Shown: positions 24,410 through 32,094 of the stretch, in pieces | Layout: every line of letters begins with the position of its first letter | How positions within the stretch are numbered: the stretch's first letter is position 1 | Source of the DNA: an uncultured Spirochaetaceae bacterium | GTDB lineage: Bacteria > Spirochaetota > Spirochaetia > Sphaerochaetales > Sphaerochaetaceae | Length of the DNA stretch: 39,726 nucleotides | NCBI GenBank assembly: GCA_900315435.1 | Contig: OMYY01000027.1 | Coordinates: 1-39,726 of the forward strand | Reading direction: 5' to 3' | Made by a program: the position numbers and the translations under genes | The notes under the pieces: model-generated | The model's database searches: none | Seen by the model: only the letters and a program-made list of their open reading frames with translations | What the model was told of the DNA's origin: nothing

Positions 24410-26352
24410 GTGAACAACTCGAGGATTTCCACACGCTTCTTCTTCCCCATCGAATCCTGGGGAATCTGCGCGACAAAACGCCACTTGCGGGGAATGACAA
24501 CCGGCTCGAACCACCTGGCAAGGGCGGTTCTGAGATATTTCAGCCTTTCGGCAGGGCCCATCAAATCCAGCAACGCGTGTCCCTTCTCGTTCAGCACGAC
24601 GACCGCGGCCAGGTACTGCCTCCGGTCGCTGAGCGCGACCACGGTGCAGTCCTTCGCGATGCCAAGCTCCATGATCCTTCCCTCCACCTCGGCGAGCGAA
24701 ATCCGCTTTTCCTCAATCTTGACCACCGAATCCTTACGGCCCAAAAGGAGGAAACGGCCGTCCGGCCGGATTTCCACGAGGTCGCTGGTAACGAAGTCAC
24801 GCTTGTCCTCGATGAAGGGAGAGTTCAGGATCAGGCAACCGTCCTCTCCCTTGCGGAAGTCGACGTCGAAGAAGGGGCTCCACTCCAGACTCTTGTTGGT
24901 CTGCCTCCAAGCGATGCCGCTGGTTTCCGTCGAACCGTAGAGCTCGATCGGCCAAGAACCAACCACCTTTTCGGCCGCCTCGGCCTCCATTGGCTGCAGG
25001 GCGCCTCCGCTGACAATGACCAGCGGGTCTTTCAGGCCGGCACCGCCGGCAAGGTCCGGATCCTCGACGCAACGCTTGAGGAAAGCAGGCGTGGAAATAA
25101 AGGTGACCGGACTGCCCGTCTGGCTCTTCAGCTCATCAGGTTGCGCGATCCGCTCACGGCGGAAAGGAACGCAGATGGTGACCGGCCTCAAGGCTGCGAA
25201 GAGGAAGCCGAAAATATGATGGGGATTCACGCTGCTCACCAGAATCCGTTTATGCAATTCTGTTCCCCACATCGACATGACAAAGTTGTAATCAAGTTCC
25301 ATCTCGTAGAGCGTATGCCTGACTGCCTTCGGCTTTCCCGTGGAGCCAGAGGTATACAGGTACAGGACCGTATTCCTCGCGTCGATGGCGTTCCAGCTGA
25401 GGTCGGCGGGAACCGGCCCCTCCAACAGCTTCCCGATCAGGGTACCGCGACCGGTCTCGACATCGCTCAACATGGTGGTGTCTTGGTCGAACAGCTCGTC
25501 AAGATACCCCGGAGCGATATTGGCGGTCAGACAGATGGTCTTGTGGCACTGGCAAAGCGCCGCGAATGCGACCGTGAAATACCAGAAGTCGTCGCTATGC
25601 AGGATCCAGCGGGACTTGGCGCTCTTTTCCACGAAAGCTTTCACCTTCGCCACATCCTCGACATAATCCTTCCAGTAAAGGAACTTGTGGTCGCTCCACC
25701 GGCCCGAATAGCAGACAATCATGTCATCCGGCCTGCTGTCGCGTTGCGTTTCGGAAAGCAAGACCGTCTTTTCCAATCGCGCGTTCACCATCTTCCGTAC
25801 CATCCATTCTCCCCCGAAGAGGATGCCCATCAGTATATAGGAAAGCACGCCGTTATACAGCGCCCACCAGCTCGCGTCGTCCGCAATGATCGTGACGAGC
25901 GAAAGCGTGAAGTTCAGCACAAAGAACCCGATCCATACCTTGGTCACTTGTCCGCAATAGCGCTTTACTGCGGCCTGGTTGGCATGGAAGGGAAGATGGC
26001 GGTCGCCCAGCATGGCAAACCTCCAGACGATGGAGGAGCCTCCCATCAAGGAGCAGCTGAAGACAAAGAAGAGCATTGTGGAGACCAGGAGCGGATAAAG
26101 CTGGAGCACCAGGGCGCTGTGCAAAAGCAGCAGGCAGAGTCCTGCGGCAAGCAAGAATAGAGGGAAGAACAACGAGCGGAGCCCGTTCATGCCGGAATGA
26201 CTGTCCGAGACCAGGAACATGGCGCCTGCGAATGCGAACAGGCAAAGTGAAAAAATCTTCGTCGGCACGTGGTACACGACGAGACACAGGAACACAATGA
26301 CGGGATACAGGCACGCGACAAGGAAAGCAAGAGTCTTGACCACCCGTCGCAT
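24406..26352 (-). CDS. membrane-anchored acyl-AMP ligase (COG4648-like domain + ligase)
   Basis: The 648-residue product starts with five to six membrane segments (about residues 1-200), a region like the COG4648 membrane protein of APE clusters. It is followed by an acyl-AMP ligase with LYLYTSGSTGKPKAV (canonical P-loop), ELYGSTETSGIAWRQ, LLGRKDSVVKIEEKRISLAE and DSMGKKKR with the A10 Lys. In other APE loci these are separate adjacent genes, so this is a gene fusion that tethers starter activation to the inner membrane. I start at the ATG at 26352 because GAGGA lies six bases upstream; a GTG at 26355 is the alternative. Confidence 0.85.
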   Translation of the reverse strand: MRRVVKTLAFLVACLYPVIVFLCLVVYHVPTKIFSLCLFAFAGAMFLVSDSHSGMNGLRSLFFPLFLLAAGLCLLLLHSALVLQLYPLLVSTMLFFVFSCSLMGGSSIVWRFAMLGDRHLPFHANQAAVKRYCGQVTKVWIGFFVLNFTLSLVTIIADDASWWALYNGVLSYILMGILFGGEWMVRKMVNARLEKTVLLSETQRDSRPDDMIVCYSGRWSDHKFLYWKDYVEDVAKVKAFVEKSAKSRWILHSDDFWYFTVAFAALCQCHKTICLTANIAPGYLDELFDQDTTMLSDVETGRGTLIGKLLEGPVPADLSWNAIDARNTVLYLYTSGSTGKPKAVRHTLYEMELDYNFVMSMWGTELHKRILVSSVNPHHIFGFLFAALRPVTICVPFRRERIAQPDELKSQTGSPVTFISTPAFLKRCVEDPDLAGGAGLKDPLVIVSGGALQPMEAEAAEKVVGSWPIELYGSTETSGIAWRQTNKSLEWSPFFDVDFRKGEDGCLILNSPFIEDKRDFVTSDLVEIRPDGRFLLLGRKDSVVKIEEKRISLAEVEGRIMELGIAKDCTVVALSDRRQYLAAVVVLNEKGHALLDLMGPAERLKYLRTALARWFEPVVIPRKWRFVAQIPQDSMGKKKRVEILELFT

Positions 26353-26361
26353 CACACGTCC

Positions 26362-26613
26362 TCAGGCCTGCTTGTTCTCAGGACACAGCAGGTCAAGCAC
26401 ATCGCGCACGGTGCGGATGCTACGGAACATGCCAGCATCCACCTTGGAAGGCAGATACTCCTTGTATTTGACAATCAGGTCGGCGGCATCAATCGAATCC
26501 AAATCGAAATCCTCGACCAAGTTGGAATCAAGGGAGATCTTCTCCTTGTCGATGCCGAAGTCGGAGGCGAGCGCCTCCTTCAACGATTCATACAGCTCAT
26601 CACGGGTCATCAT
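26362..26613 (-). CDS. acyl carrier protein 1 of the aryl-polyene locus
   Basis: The 83-residue acidic product has the phosphopantetheine site DFDLDSIDAADL with Ser40. It carries growing or starter acyl groups. It starts at one of two adjacent ATGs (26613 or 26610); the first overlaps the upstream ACP stop by four bases. Two ACP genes in tandem are a constant mark of APE loci. Confidence 0.93.
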   Translation of the reverse strand: MMTRDELYESLKEALASDFGIDKEKISLDSNLVEDFDLDSIDAADLIVKYKEYLPSKVDAGMFRSIRTVRDVLDLLCPENKQA

Positions 26614-26876
26614 TTCGATTCGTTCCTCTTTTCGGTAATATACTGGGCAAGCGTGTCGACACTCTTGAAATATTTCTTGTTATCATCGTTCTCTGCCGAG
26701 AAAGCCACACCATATTTCTTCTTGATGGCGATGCCGAGCTCCAACGCGTCGATGGAATCCAGCTCCAATCCTTCCCCGAACAGCGCCTCGTCATCCGCGA
26801 TATCCTCGACCTTCACATCCTCCAGATCCAAGGACGAAATGATCAGCTGTTTCAGCTCCTGCTTCAACGTATCCAT
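26610..26876 (-). CDS. acyl carrier protein 2 of the aryl-polyene locus
   Basis: The 88-residue product has the phosphopantetheine site GLELDSIDALELG with Ser41 and is a second ACP. It is the first gene of the leftward operon. GAGGAGC lies four bases before the ATG and a strong promoter lies 24-53 bases upstream. Confidence 0.94.
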   Translation of the reverse strand: MDTLKQELKQLIISSLDLEDVKVEDIADDEALFGEGLELDSIDALELGIAIKKKYGVAFSAENDDNKKYFKSVDTLAQYITEKRNESK

Positions 26877-26899
26877 AGATGCTCCTCATATCTTACGGC

Positions 26900-26929
26900 A
26901 TTATATGGGCTTCCCAAGGGAGGAATCAA
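26900..26929 (-). promoter_or_regulatory. sigma-70-type promoter of the leftward biosynthetic operon
   Basis: On the minus strand a -35 box TTGATT (26929-26924) and a perfect -10 box TATAAT (26905-26900) are 18 bases apart. Transcription would start near 26893, giving a leader of about 17 bases before the ACP 2 start with GAGGAGC inside it. The rest of the gap up to 27126 holds no gene that I can support. Confidence 0.75.
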
Positions 26930-27126
26930 CTCCTGGAGGACGCACAAGCGACCCGATGTTTCGGGAGGCGAGCCGTTCTTTCTCCAAAGTCTTGCCGGCA
27001 CGCGCTTCCACCCATGCGACGCTTCGTCCTTGCCTACTGGGGAAACTGATGTTCCCGGAACTTTTATTTTCATTTTTTGCGGTCGACAGAAAAGCCGGAC
27101 CCCTATATTGACAGCAAGAAATATGA

Positions 27127-27155
27127 TTGTGTTCAAAGACATTTTCCAGTATAGT
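27127..27155 (+). promoter_or_regulatory. sigma-70-type promoter of the secreted-protein gene at 27210
   Basis: TTGTGT (27127-27132) and TATAGT (27150-27155) are 17 bases apart. Transcription would start near 27162, about 48 bases before the ATG. It diverges from the operon promoter at 26900-26929. Confidence 0.6.
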
Positions 27156-27209
27156 GTTGAGTGACTCTATGCCTTCGCATGGAACAAGGAATGTACGAAA
27201 GGAAGCGCT

Positions 27210-27752
27210 ATGCAAAAAAGGTTGGGTTTGCTTGTACTACTTCTCTCGCTTTCGCTTCCTTGCTTTGCCATTGATGCCGTTCAAACCAAACGAGGTGACG
27301 TCTACTACGGCAAAGTCTACGACGAGGGTACCACCGTCAACCTCACCCACCCCAATGGCTGGACCGAACAGTTCGACACCCGAGAAGTGACCATCACCCG
27401 TGGCTTCAAAGCCCCCACTCCCAAGACTCCCCAGAAAGAAGGCAATTTCGAAATCATCGAGGGCGCCGCCCTGAAGACCCCGATCAACCTGGACAATTTC
27501 CGTAAGGGAATGCTGGTCTCGCTCAACCTGAACAAATGGAGTGTCCGCTCCGAGGCGCCAGGAGTATTGAACGTCTTCTACGAGAAAGCGCAGATTTCCA
27601 TCCACCTGAGGATTTGCTACGGCACCCAAGGCTACTGGTACGAATATGTCGAGAGCAACGGACTGCAGGCCATGCCGACGCTCAACCGCATCCAGCAGAA
27701 CTACTACCCGTTGATCCAGCAACTGGAACGCCAGCTGCAAATCTACTATTGA
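27210..27752 (+). CDS. secreted protein of unknown function, paralogue of the protein at 30377-30934
   Basis: The 180-residue product has a clear signal peptide (about 20 residues ending PCFA). The mature part has IDAVQTKRGDVYYGKVYDEG, a middle KEGNFEIIEGAALKTPINLD, then ICYGTQGYWYEYVESNGL and a C-terminus rich in Tyr and Gln. The same blocks appear in the same order in the product of the opposite-strand gene 2.6 kb to the right, so the two are paralogues. A periplasmic or surface place is likely; I know no function. GGAAG lies seven bases before the ATG. Confidence 0.8.
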   Translation: MQKRLGLLVLLLSLSLPCFAIDAVQTKRGDVYYGKVYDEGTTVNLTHPNGWTEQFDTREVTITRGFKAPTPKTPQKEGNFEIIEGAALKTPINLDNFRKGMLVSLNLNKWSVRSEAPGVLNVFYEKAQISIHLRICYGTQGYWYEYVESNGLQAMPTLNRIQQNYYPLIQQLERQLQIYY

Positions 27753-27814
27753 CACCCAGGAAAAGCAGGCATACCCGTTATTCCCGGACAAATCCCCCTC
27801 GCCTTCCGGTTCAA

Positions 27815-28034
27815 CATGCCACTGCATCATCCTGGATGCGTGGTGCGCGTCCAACGCCTTCTGGCCACGCCAGCCGTCAACCAAAGGGACCGTCTCTAGG
27901 TCGTCGAAACAGCCAAACCGTGGCTTTCCTTCCTCCCGTCGGCAAAATTTCAGGCACTGCCGCTGGTGCCCGTATCGTATAAGGCGCATACGCCCTCTCC
28001 CGCCTTCGTAGTATGTGACCAACCTCTTGGACAT
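27815..28034 (-). pseudogene. possible decayed antibiotic-biosynthesis-monooxygenase (ABM) domain gene
   Basis: In the gap between two genes the minus-strand frame encodes REEGKPRFGCFDDLE followed by VDGWRGQKALDAHHASRMM. This matches the E-x-G-x-x-x-Y, E-x-W and ALDAH-x-x-S blocks of ABM-domain (YgiN-like) proteins. The N-terminal strand before it and the C-terminal end after it do not match, and the frame runs on into the antisense of the neighbour, so any gene here is broken or a chance match. There is no other gene in 27753-28062. Confidence 0.4.
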
Positions 28035-28062
28035 GTCGAAAGCTCGAGTACGGACATGGATA

Positions 28063-28101
28063 GGGAAAAGGGAGCACCCCGTCGCGTTACGGGAGGCTCC
28101 C
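28063..28101 (-). terminator. terminator of the outer-membrane protein gene
   Basis: On the minus strand GGGAGC (28101-28096) pairs with GCTCCC (28075-28070), with inner CCCGT/ACGGG arms around a six-base loop, and is followed by TTTTCCC. It lies about 25 bases after the stop at 28126. Confidence 0.7.
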
Positions 28102-28125
28102 TTGCCTGGTCTGGAAAACCGGAAC

Positions 28126-28602
28126 CTAGAACAGATAGGTGGCGCCGATGCCGCCTTCCATGTCGAAGTTCACATCCGGCAGGAACTCCAAGCCGGGACC
28201 GAGCTCGACGAAGAAGGACCAAGGGGCCTTCGGGAACGTATAGTTCAAACGGAACGGAGCGAAAGCGCCGAGGTAGAACTTGTCGTCGTCAAAAGCGAAG
28301 CCTGCATCACCCACGGCTCCAATCGTCCAAGCCCATTCGCCCGGAGTCCAGTCATCCCACTGCATGATCTGGAAGTTAACGCCACCCTCACCGGCAACCC
28401 ATCCTCCATTCAGCAGGCCGAAGTTGCCGGCCGCGATCACGTCGAACTTGTCCATCTTGTACTGCATGGTGACACCGGACACAGAGCCAAGCCGTACGCC
28501 GACACCCCACTGGGTCTTGGCATTTCCTTTCGTTCCGGTAGCGAACACCGGAGCCGTTGCCATCGCCGCGACCAAGGCGGCGCATGCGAATGCTTTCTTC
28601 AT
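28126..28602 (-). CDS. small outer-membrane beta-barrel protein
   Basis: The 158-residue product has a signal peptide (MKKAFACAALVAAMATAPVFA) and a mature part of alternating polar and hydrophobic residues rich in Gly and aromatic residues, ending in TYLF with a C-terminal Phe, as expected for an outer-membrane barrel. The length suggests about eight strands. I recognise no specific family. AGAGGA lies seven bases upstream of the ATG at 28602, and the leader carries a hairpin (28621-28639). Confidence 0.75.
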   Translation of the reverse strand: MKKAFACAALVAAMATAPVFATGTKGNAKTQWGVGVRLGSVSGVTMQYKMDKFDVIAAGNFGLLNGGWVAGEGGVNFQIMQWDDWTPGEWAWTIGAVGDAGFAFDDDKFYLGAFAPFRLNYTFPKAPWSFFVELGPGLEFLPDVNFDMEGGIGATYLF

Positions 28603-28620
28603 AAGTAGTTCCTCTCTCCA

Positions 28621-28639
28621 CGCAAGACTTTTTCTTGCG
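28621..28639 (-). repeat. inverted repeat in the leader of the outer-membrane protein gene
   Basis: CGCAAGA (28621-28627) and TCTTGCG (28633-28639) form a perfect seven-base stem with a five-base loop, ending about 19 bases before the ATG and just upstream of the ribosome binding site. It could stabilise the mRNA or act as an operator. Confidence 0.5.
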
Positions 28640-28772
28640 TTCTGCCCATACCGTATCACCTATTCCCAAACAAATCCATACTATTTGTCGGGGAATGCGC
28701 CAACAGTCGACAATCTCCCGGACCTCTTTTCCGAAACGCTTGCATCTGGGTAAGATTCCTCATGAGGTTGCT

Positions 28773-30368
28773 ATGGATAAACAACTTACTTGGAGAGCAT
28801 TGGTAATCGGACTGCTCGGCCTTCTGGTCATCACAGCGAGCAGCATGTATGTCGCCCTTCGCATGGGCGCCCTTCCCTGGCCGACCATCTTCGTCACCGT
28901 GGTGAGCATGGCGGCGCTCAAGCACTGCAAGGGCAGCACGATCCAGGAAATCAACTGCACCCATACCATCATGAGCGCGGGAGCCATGGTGGCAGGCGGT
29001 CTCGCCTTCACCCTCCCCGGACTCTGGATGCTGGATCCGGAAAGCCAGATTCCCTTGGTCTCGATGGTCGCCCTCACCATGGTCGGCGTGGTGCTCGGGA
29101 CCCTTTTCACCAGCCTGTTCCGCAAGCGTCTCATCGAAGACGAGCCTCTCCCCTATCCGATGGGGGTTGCCGCCTGCGAGACGCTGAAGGCCGGCATGGC
29201 CGGAGGACGGGACGCCATCGTGCTGTTCGTCGCTCTGGTCCTAGCGGCGCTCTATACCGCCCTGCGCGATGGGGCCGGCATTCTGCCACAGGTCTTCGTC
29301 CTCTTTGCGGGAAGCGCGACCTTGGCGCCCTTGATGCTTTACAACAGCCCGATGGCGCTGGGCATCGGCGCCATCATTGGTCCCGTCCTTGCCGGGGTCT
29401 GGCTGTTGGGCATGGTGCTCGGCCACTACCTGATCGTCCCGGTCGGCCTCGCCACAGGACTTTTCTCCGACATGGTCGCCGCCACGGCTTTCCGCACCAA
29501 CCTTGGTATCGGGCTGATGATCGGCACCGGTCTGGGCGTCCTGGTCAAAGCCGCTTTCGATTTGTCCAAACGGCTGAGGAACGCGAAGAAGAGCGGGCGC
29601 CGGCTCTCCCGCCAGGCAATCCTGGCCATGGGCATGGCGATCCTTTCCTGCATCATCGTCCTCGCCGTATGCACCGAGGTGTCCTTCTTCCAGGGTATCG
29701 TCCTGGTTGTGGGCGTCTTCTTCGCCACCTATCTTTCCAGCATGTTGACCGGACAGACGGGAGTGAACCCGATGGAGATCTTCGGCATGCTGGTGCTGCT
29801 GATCATCCACCTGTTCTTCAAGAACTCGCTCTCCGCCTCGTTCACCATCGCCGCGGTCACCGCCGTCGCCTGTGGTCTCGCAGGGGACGTGATGAACGAC
29901 CTGAAGAGCGGATACCTGCTGGGGGCCGACCCCAGGCAACAGCTGATCGGGGAGGGAATCGGCGGCATGGTCGGAGCCATGGTCTCCGTCTTCGCCCTGC
30001 TTGCCATCAAGCAGGCATTCGGCACGTTCGGCACCCCGGAGCTCCCCGCCCCGCAGGCGGCGGCAGTCAGCGCCATGGCGGGAGGACTGAAGGATGCCCA
30101 TGCATTCGCCATCGGCTGTATCGCCGGCATGTTGCTGTTCCTCGCCAAGGTGCCCACAGCCACCCTTGGCCTAGGTGTCTACCTGGACACCCCGATCAGC
30201 GCGATCATGGGTCTTGGCGCCCTTGTCAGCTTCATCCTGAACAAGACGACCGGAAAGAAGTTCGGCCTGGAGGCGACCGGCCGCTACGTCGGACTGGTTT
30301 CCAGCGGTTTTCTTGGCGGCGAGGGTGTCACCGGAGTCCTCATCGCCCTCGCCAGCATGCTCCACTGA
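28773..30368 (+). CDS. OPT-family oligopeptide/metal-chelate transporter
   Basis: The 531-residue product is highly hydrophobic with about 14 membrane segments. The start LTWRALVIGLLGLLVITASS, the EINCTHTIMSAGAM block, PLPYPMGVAACETLKAG and the late DLKSGYLLGADPRQQLIGE are typical of the bacterial OPT family, which imports peptides or metal chelates. I start it at the ATG at 28773 with GAGG six to nine bases upstream; the longer frame to 28635 is not supported. It converges on the gene at 30377 with a gap of only eight bases. Confidence 0.88.
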   Translation: MDKQLTWRALVIGLLGLLVITASSMYVALRMGALPWPTIFVTVVSMAALKHCKGSTIQEINCTHTIMSAGAMVAGGLAFTLPGLWMLDPESQIPLVSMVALTMVGVVLGTLFTSLFRKRLIEDEPLPYPMGVAACETLKAGMAGGRDAIVLFVALVLAALYTALRDGAGILPQVFVLFAGSATLAPLMLYNSPMALGIGAIIGPVLAGVWLLGMVLGHYLIVPVGLATGLFSDMVAATAFRTNLGIGLMIGTGLGVLVKAAFDLSKRLRNAKKSGRRLSRQAILAMGMAILSCIIVLAVCTEVSFFQGIVLVVGVFFATYLSSMLTGQTGVNPMEIFGMLVLLIIHLFFKNSLSASFTIAAVTAVACGLAGDVMNDLKSGYLLGADPRQQLIGEGIGGMVGAMVSVFALLAIKQAFGTFGTPELPAPQAAAVSAMAGGLKDAHAFAIGCIAGMLLFLAKVPTATLGLGVYLDTPISAIMGLGALVSFILNKTTGKKFGLEATGRYVGLVSSGFLGGEGVTGVLIALASMLH

Positions 30369-30376
30369 ACCGGCTT

Positions 30377-30934
30377 TCAGTAGAGCTTCATCATTTCCCT
30401 TTCGAGAATCTGGATCCACCGTGGATAGTTGCGGTGGATCTTGTTTTTCGCAGGATTGGCGTCCAGGTTCTTGCTGTCCAGGTATTCGTACCAGTATCCG
30501 GAGGGGGTGTAGCAGATACGGATGGTGACCCACCAGCTCGAGCCCTTGGAGAGACGGCAATACAGTTCTCCGGGACGCTCTTCATCCACCACCCAACGGT
30601 GGGAGGCAAGAGCCAAGAGCATGGAGCTGCGGAACTTGTTCATGTCGATTGGAGCGGGAACCGCGAGGCCGTCGATTACCTCGAAATTACCCTTGCGCGC
30701 GACAGCCTTCCGGGTCGGGGCGGCAATCCGGGAAAACACGTCCACGCCGTCCTTCTCCAGTTCTTCCGTCCCGCCGCCGTCGTAGGTAATGACGACCTTC
30801 CCATGGTCCCGGCTGACCGTCCCGTAGATGACTTTGCCCTGTTTTGTCACCAAGGCGTCAAGAGCGAACGCTCGTTGCAGGGTAACGAGTGACAGAACCG
30901 ACAGGACGATGCACACCATTGGAATTCTTCGCAT
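30377..30934 (-). CDS. secreted protein of unknown function, paralogue of the protein at 27210-27752
   Basis: The 185-residue product has a signal peptide (about 24 residues ending RAFA) and LDALVTKQGKVIYGTVSRD, KGNFEVIDGLAVPAPIDMN, and ICYTPSGYWYEYLDSKNL, which match its paralogue block by block. I start it at the ATG at 30934; a longer frame to 31033 runs over the rlmN start. A TATAGT lies very close upstream (about 30945-30950), so the mRNA may have little or no leader. Confidence 0.8.
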   Translation of the reverse strand: MRRIPMVCIVLSVLSLVTLQRAFALDALVTKQGKVIYGTVSRDHGKVVITYDGGGTEELEKDGVDVFSRIAAPTRKAVARKGNFEVIDGLAVPAPIDMNKFRSSMLLALASHRWVVDEERPGELYCRLSKGSSWWVTIRICYTPSGYWYEYLDSKNLDANPAKNKIHRNYPRWIQILEREMMKLY

Positions 30935-30999
30935 GCATCCCACTATAGCACATTGCAAACCAGGATGCTTTCCGCTATCGTTTTGCCGGGAGGCATACC

Positions 31000-32040
31000 A
31001 TGGCATTACCACTTTCCCTCTACGGGCTTTCACCGGAAGATCTCGTCAAGGTTCTTGAGCTTCCCCGCCCCTTCGAGGGCAAGCAGATCTACCGCTGGCT
31101 GGCCAAGGGAGTGACCGATTTCCAGGAAATGAGCGACCTCTCCAAGGCCGAGCGGGAACGACTTTCCGGCCTGATGCCGAAGGCCACCTCGAGCGAGGTG
31201 GCCGACCAGCATGCCGACAGCGACGGCTCCACCAAACTTGCGCTCAAACTCTACGATGGTTCCCTGGTGGAATGCGTCATGCTGGAAAACGGCAAGGGTG
31301 AGCACACCGCATGCCTTTCCAGCCAGGTGGGGTGCGCCCAGCACTGCGCTTTCTGTCGGACCGGGACCATGGGGCTGGAGCGGAATCTGGCGGCCGAGGA
31401 AATCATCGAGCAGTTCATCCACCTGAACAAGATCGAGCCGGCAAGCCATATCGTCTTCATGGGGATGGGAGAACCGCTTGCCAACCTGGACAATGTGCTG
31501 CGCGCCATCGCCTACTTCCACGACAAGGACACCTTCAATCTCTCGCTACGCCGCATCACGATCAGCACCAGCGGTGTCGTTCCGGGAATCAGACGGCTTG
31601 CGGCGACCAACCTGCCGCTACGCCTCGCCGTCAGCCTGGTGTCTGCCGACGACAGGCTGAGAAACGAGCTGATGCCGGTCAACCGGACCTTTCCCCTCGC
31701 CGACCTGAAGCGGGCGCTCCAGGAATACCAGGAGGGAGGCGGCAAACGCTTCACCTTCGAGTACTGCATGCTCGGCGGGACCAATACCACCGAAAGCTCG
31801 GCGAAGAAGCTGGCTGCCTACATCAGGGGACTGGACGTGATTGTCAACCTGATTCCCTACAACGAGGCTGCCGAGTTGCCTTGGAGCCGCCCCGACGAGA
31901 AGGAAATAGGAAAATTCTGCCGCTATCTGGACATGTTCGGCGTGAAATACACCATCCGCTACAGCAAGGGGCGCGGGGTCAACGGCGCCTGCGGACAGCT
32001 GGCCACCAAGACCAAGGAAAAGGCCGGATCCAACCAATGA
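31000..32040 (+). CDS. rlmN: 23S rRNA (A2503-C2)/tRNA methyltransferase RlmN
   Basis: The 346-residue product is a radical-SAM methyltransferase with the cluster-binding SSQVGCAQHCAFCRTGTMG (Cys112, Cys116, Cys119), GMGEPLANLDNV for SAM binding, and the second catalytic Cys in NGACGQLATK (Cys331). It methylates A2503 of 23S rRNA and A37 of some tRNAs. Cfr, the resistance relative, is possible but less likely given the housekeeping context. GGGAGG lies six bases before the ATG. Confidence 0.93.
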   Translation: MALPLSLYGLSPEDLVKVLELPRPFEGKQIYRWLAKGVTDFQEMSDLSKAERERLSGLMPKATSSEVADQHADSDGSTKLALKLYDGSLVECVMLENGKGEHTACLSSQVGCAQHCAFCRTGTMGLERNLAAEEIIEQFIHLNKIEPASHIVFMGMGEPLANLDNVLRAIAYFHDKDTFNLSLRRITISTSGVVPGIRRLAATNLPLRLAVSLVSADDRLRNELMPVNRTFPLADLKRALQEYQEGGGKRFTFEYCMLGGTNTTESSAKKLAAYIRGLDVIVNLIPYNEAAELPWSRPDEKEIGKFCRYLDMFGVKYTIRYSKGRGVNGACGQLATKTKEKAGSNQ

Positions 32041-32045
32041 CAAGA

Positions 32046-32070
32046 AGGCCCCGGGTGTCGCCCGAGGCCT
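32046..32070. terminator. hairpin between convergent rlmN and pepC genes
   Basis: AGGCC-CCGGG (32046-32055) pairs with CCCG-A-GGCCT (32061-32070) around a five-base loop. It lies five bases after the rlmN stop, between two convergent genes. The T-tract is weak on both strands, so termination strength is uncertain. Confidence 0.45.
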
Positions 32071-32094
32071 CAATCACGTTTGCGTCCTGACCAC

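Noticed and set aside
24400-26160. A 586-codon open frame on the plus strand
   Set aside because: It is antisense to the membrane-anchored ligase, whose motifs are clear on the other strand.
26930-27126. Small ORFs in the gap between the two divergent promoters
   Set aside because: The frames lack ribosome binding sites and domains, and overlap each other on both strands.
28790-30892. A 700-codon open frame on the plus strand
   Set aside because: It is a frame-shifted shadow of the OPT transporter with low-complexity Arg/His/Pro-rich content.
31000-32040. Cfr resistance methyltransferase instead of RlmN
   Set aside because: Cfr and RlmN share the radical-SAM core, but length, housekeeping neighbours and lack of mobile context favour RlmN.
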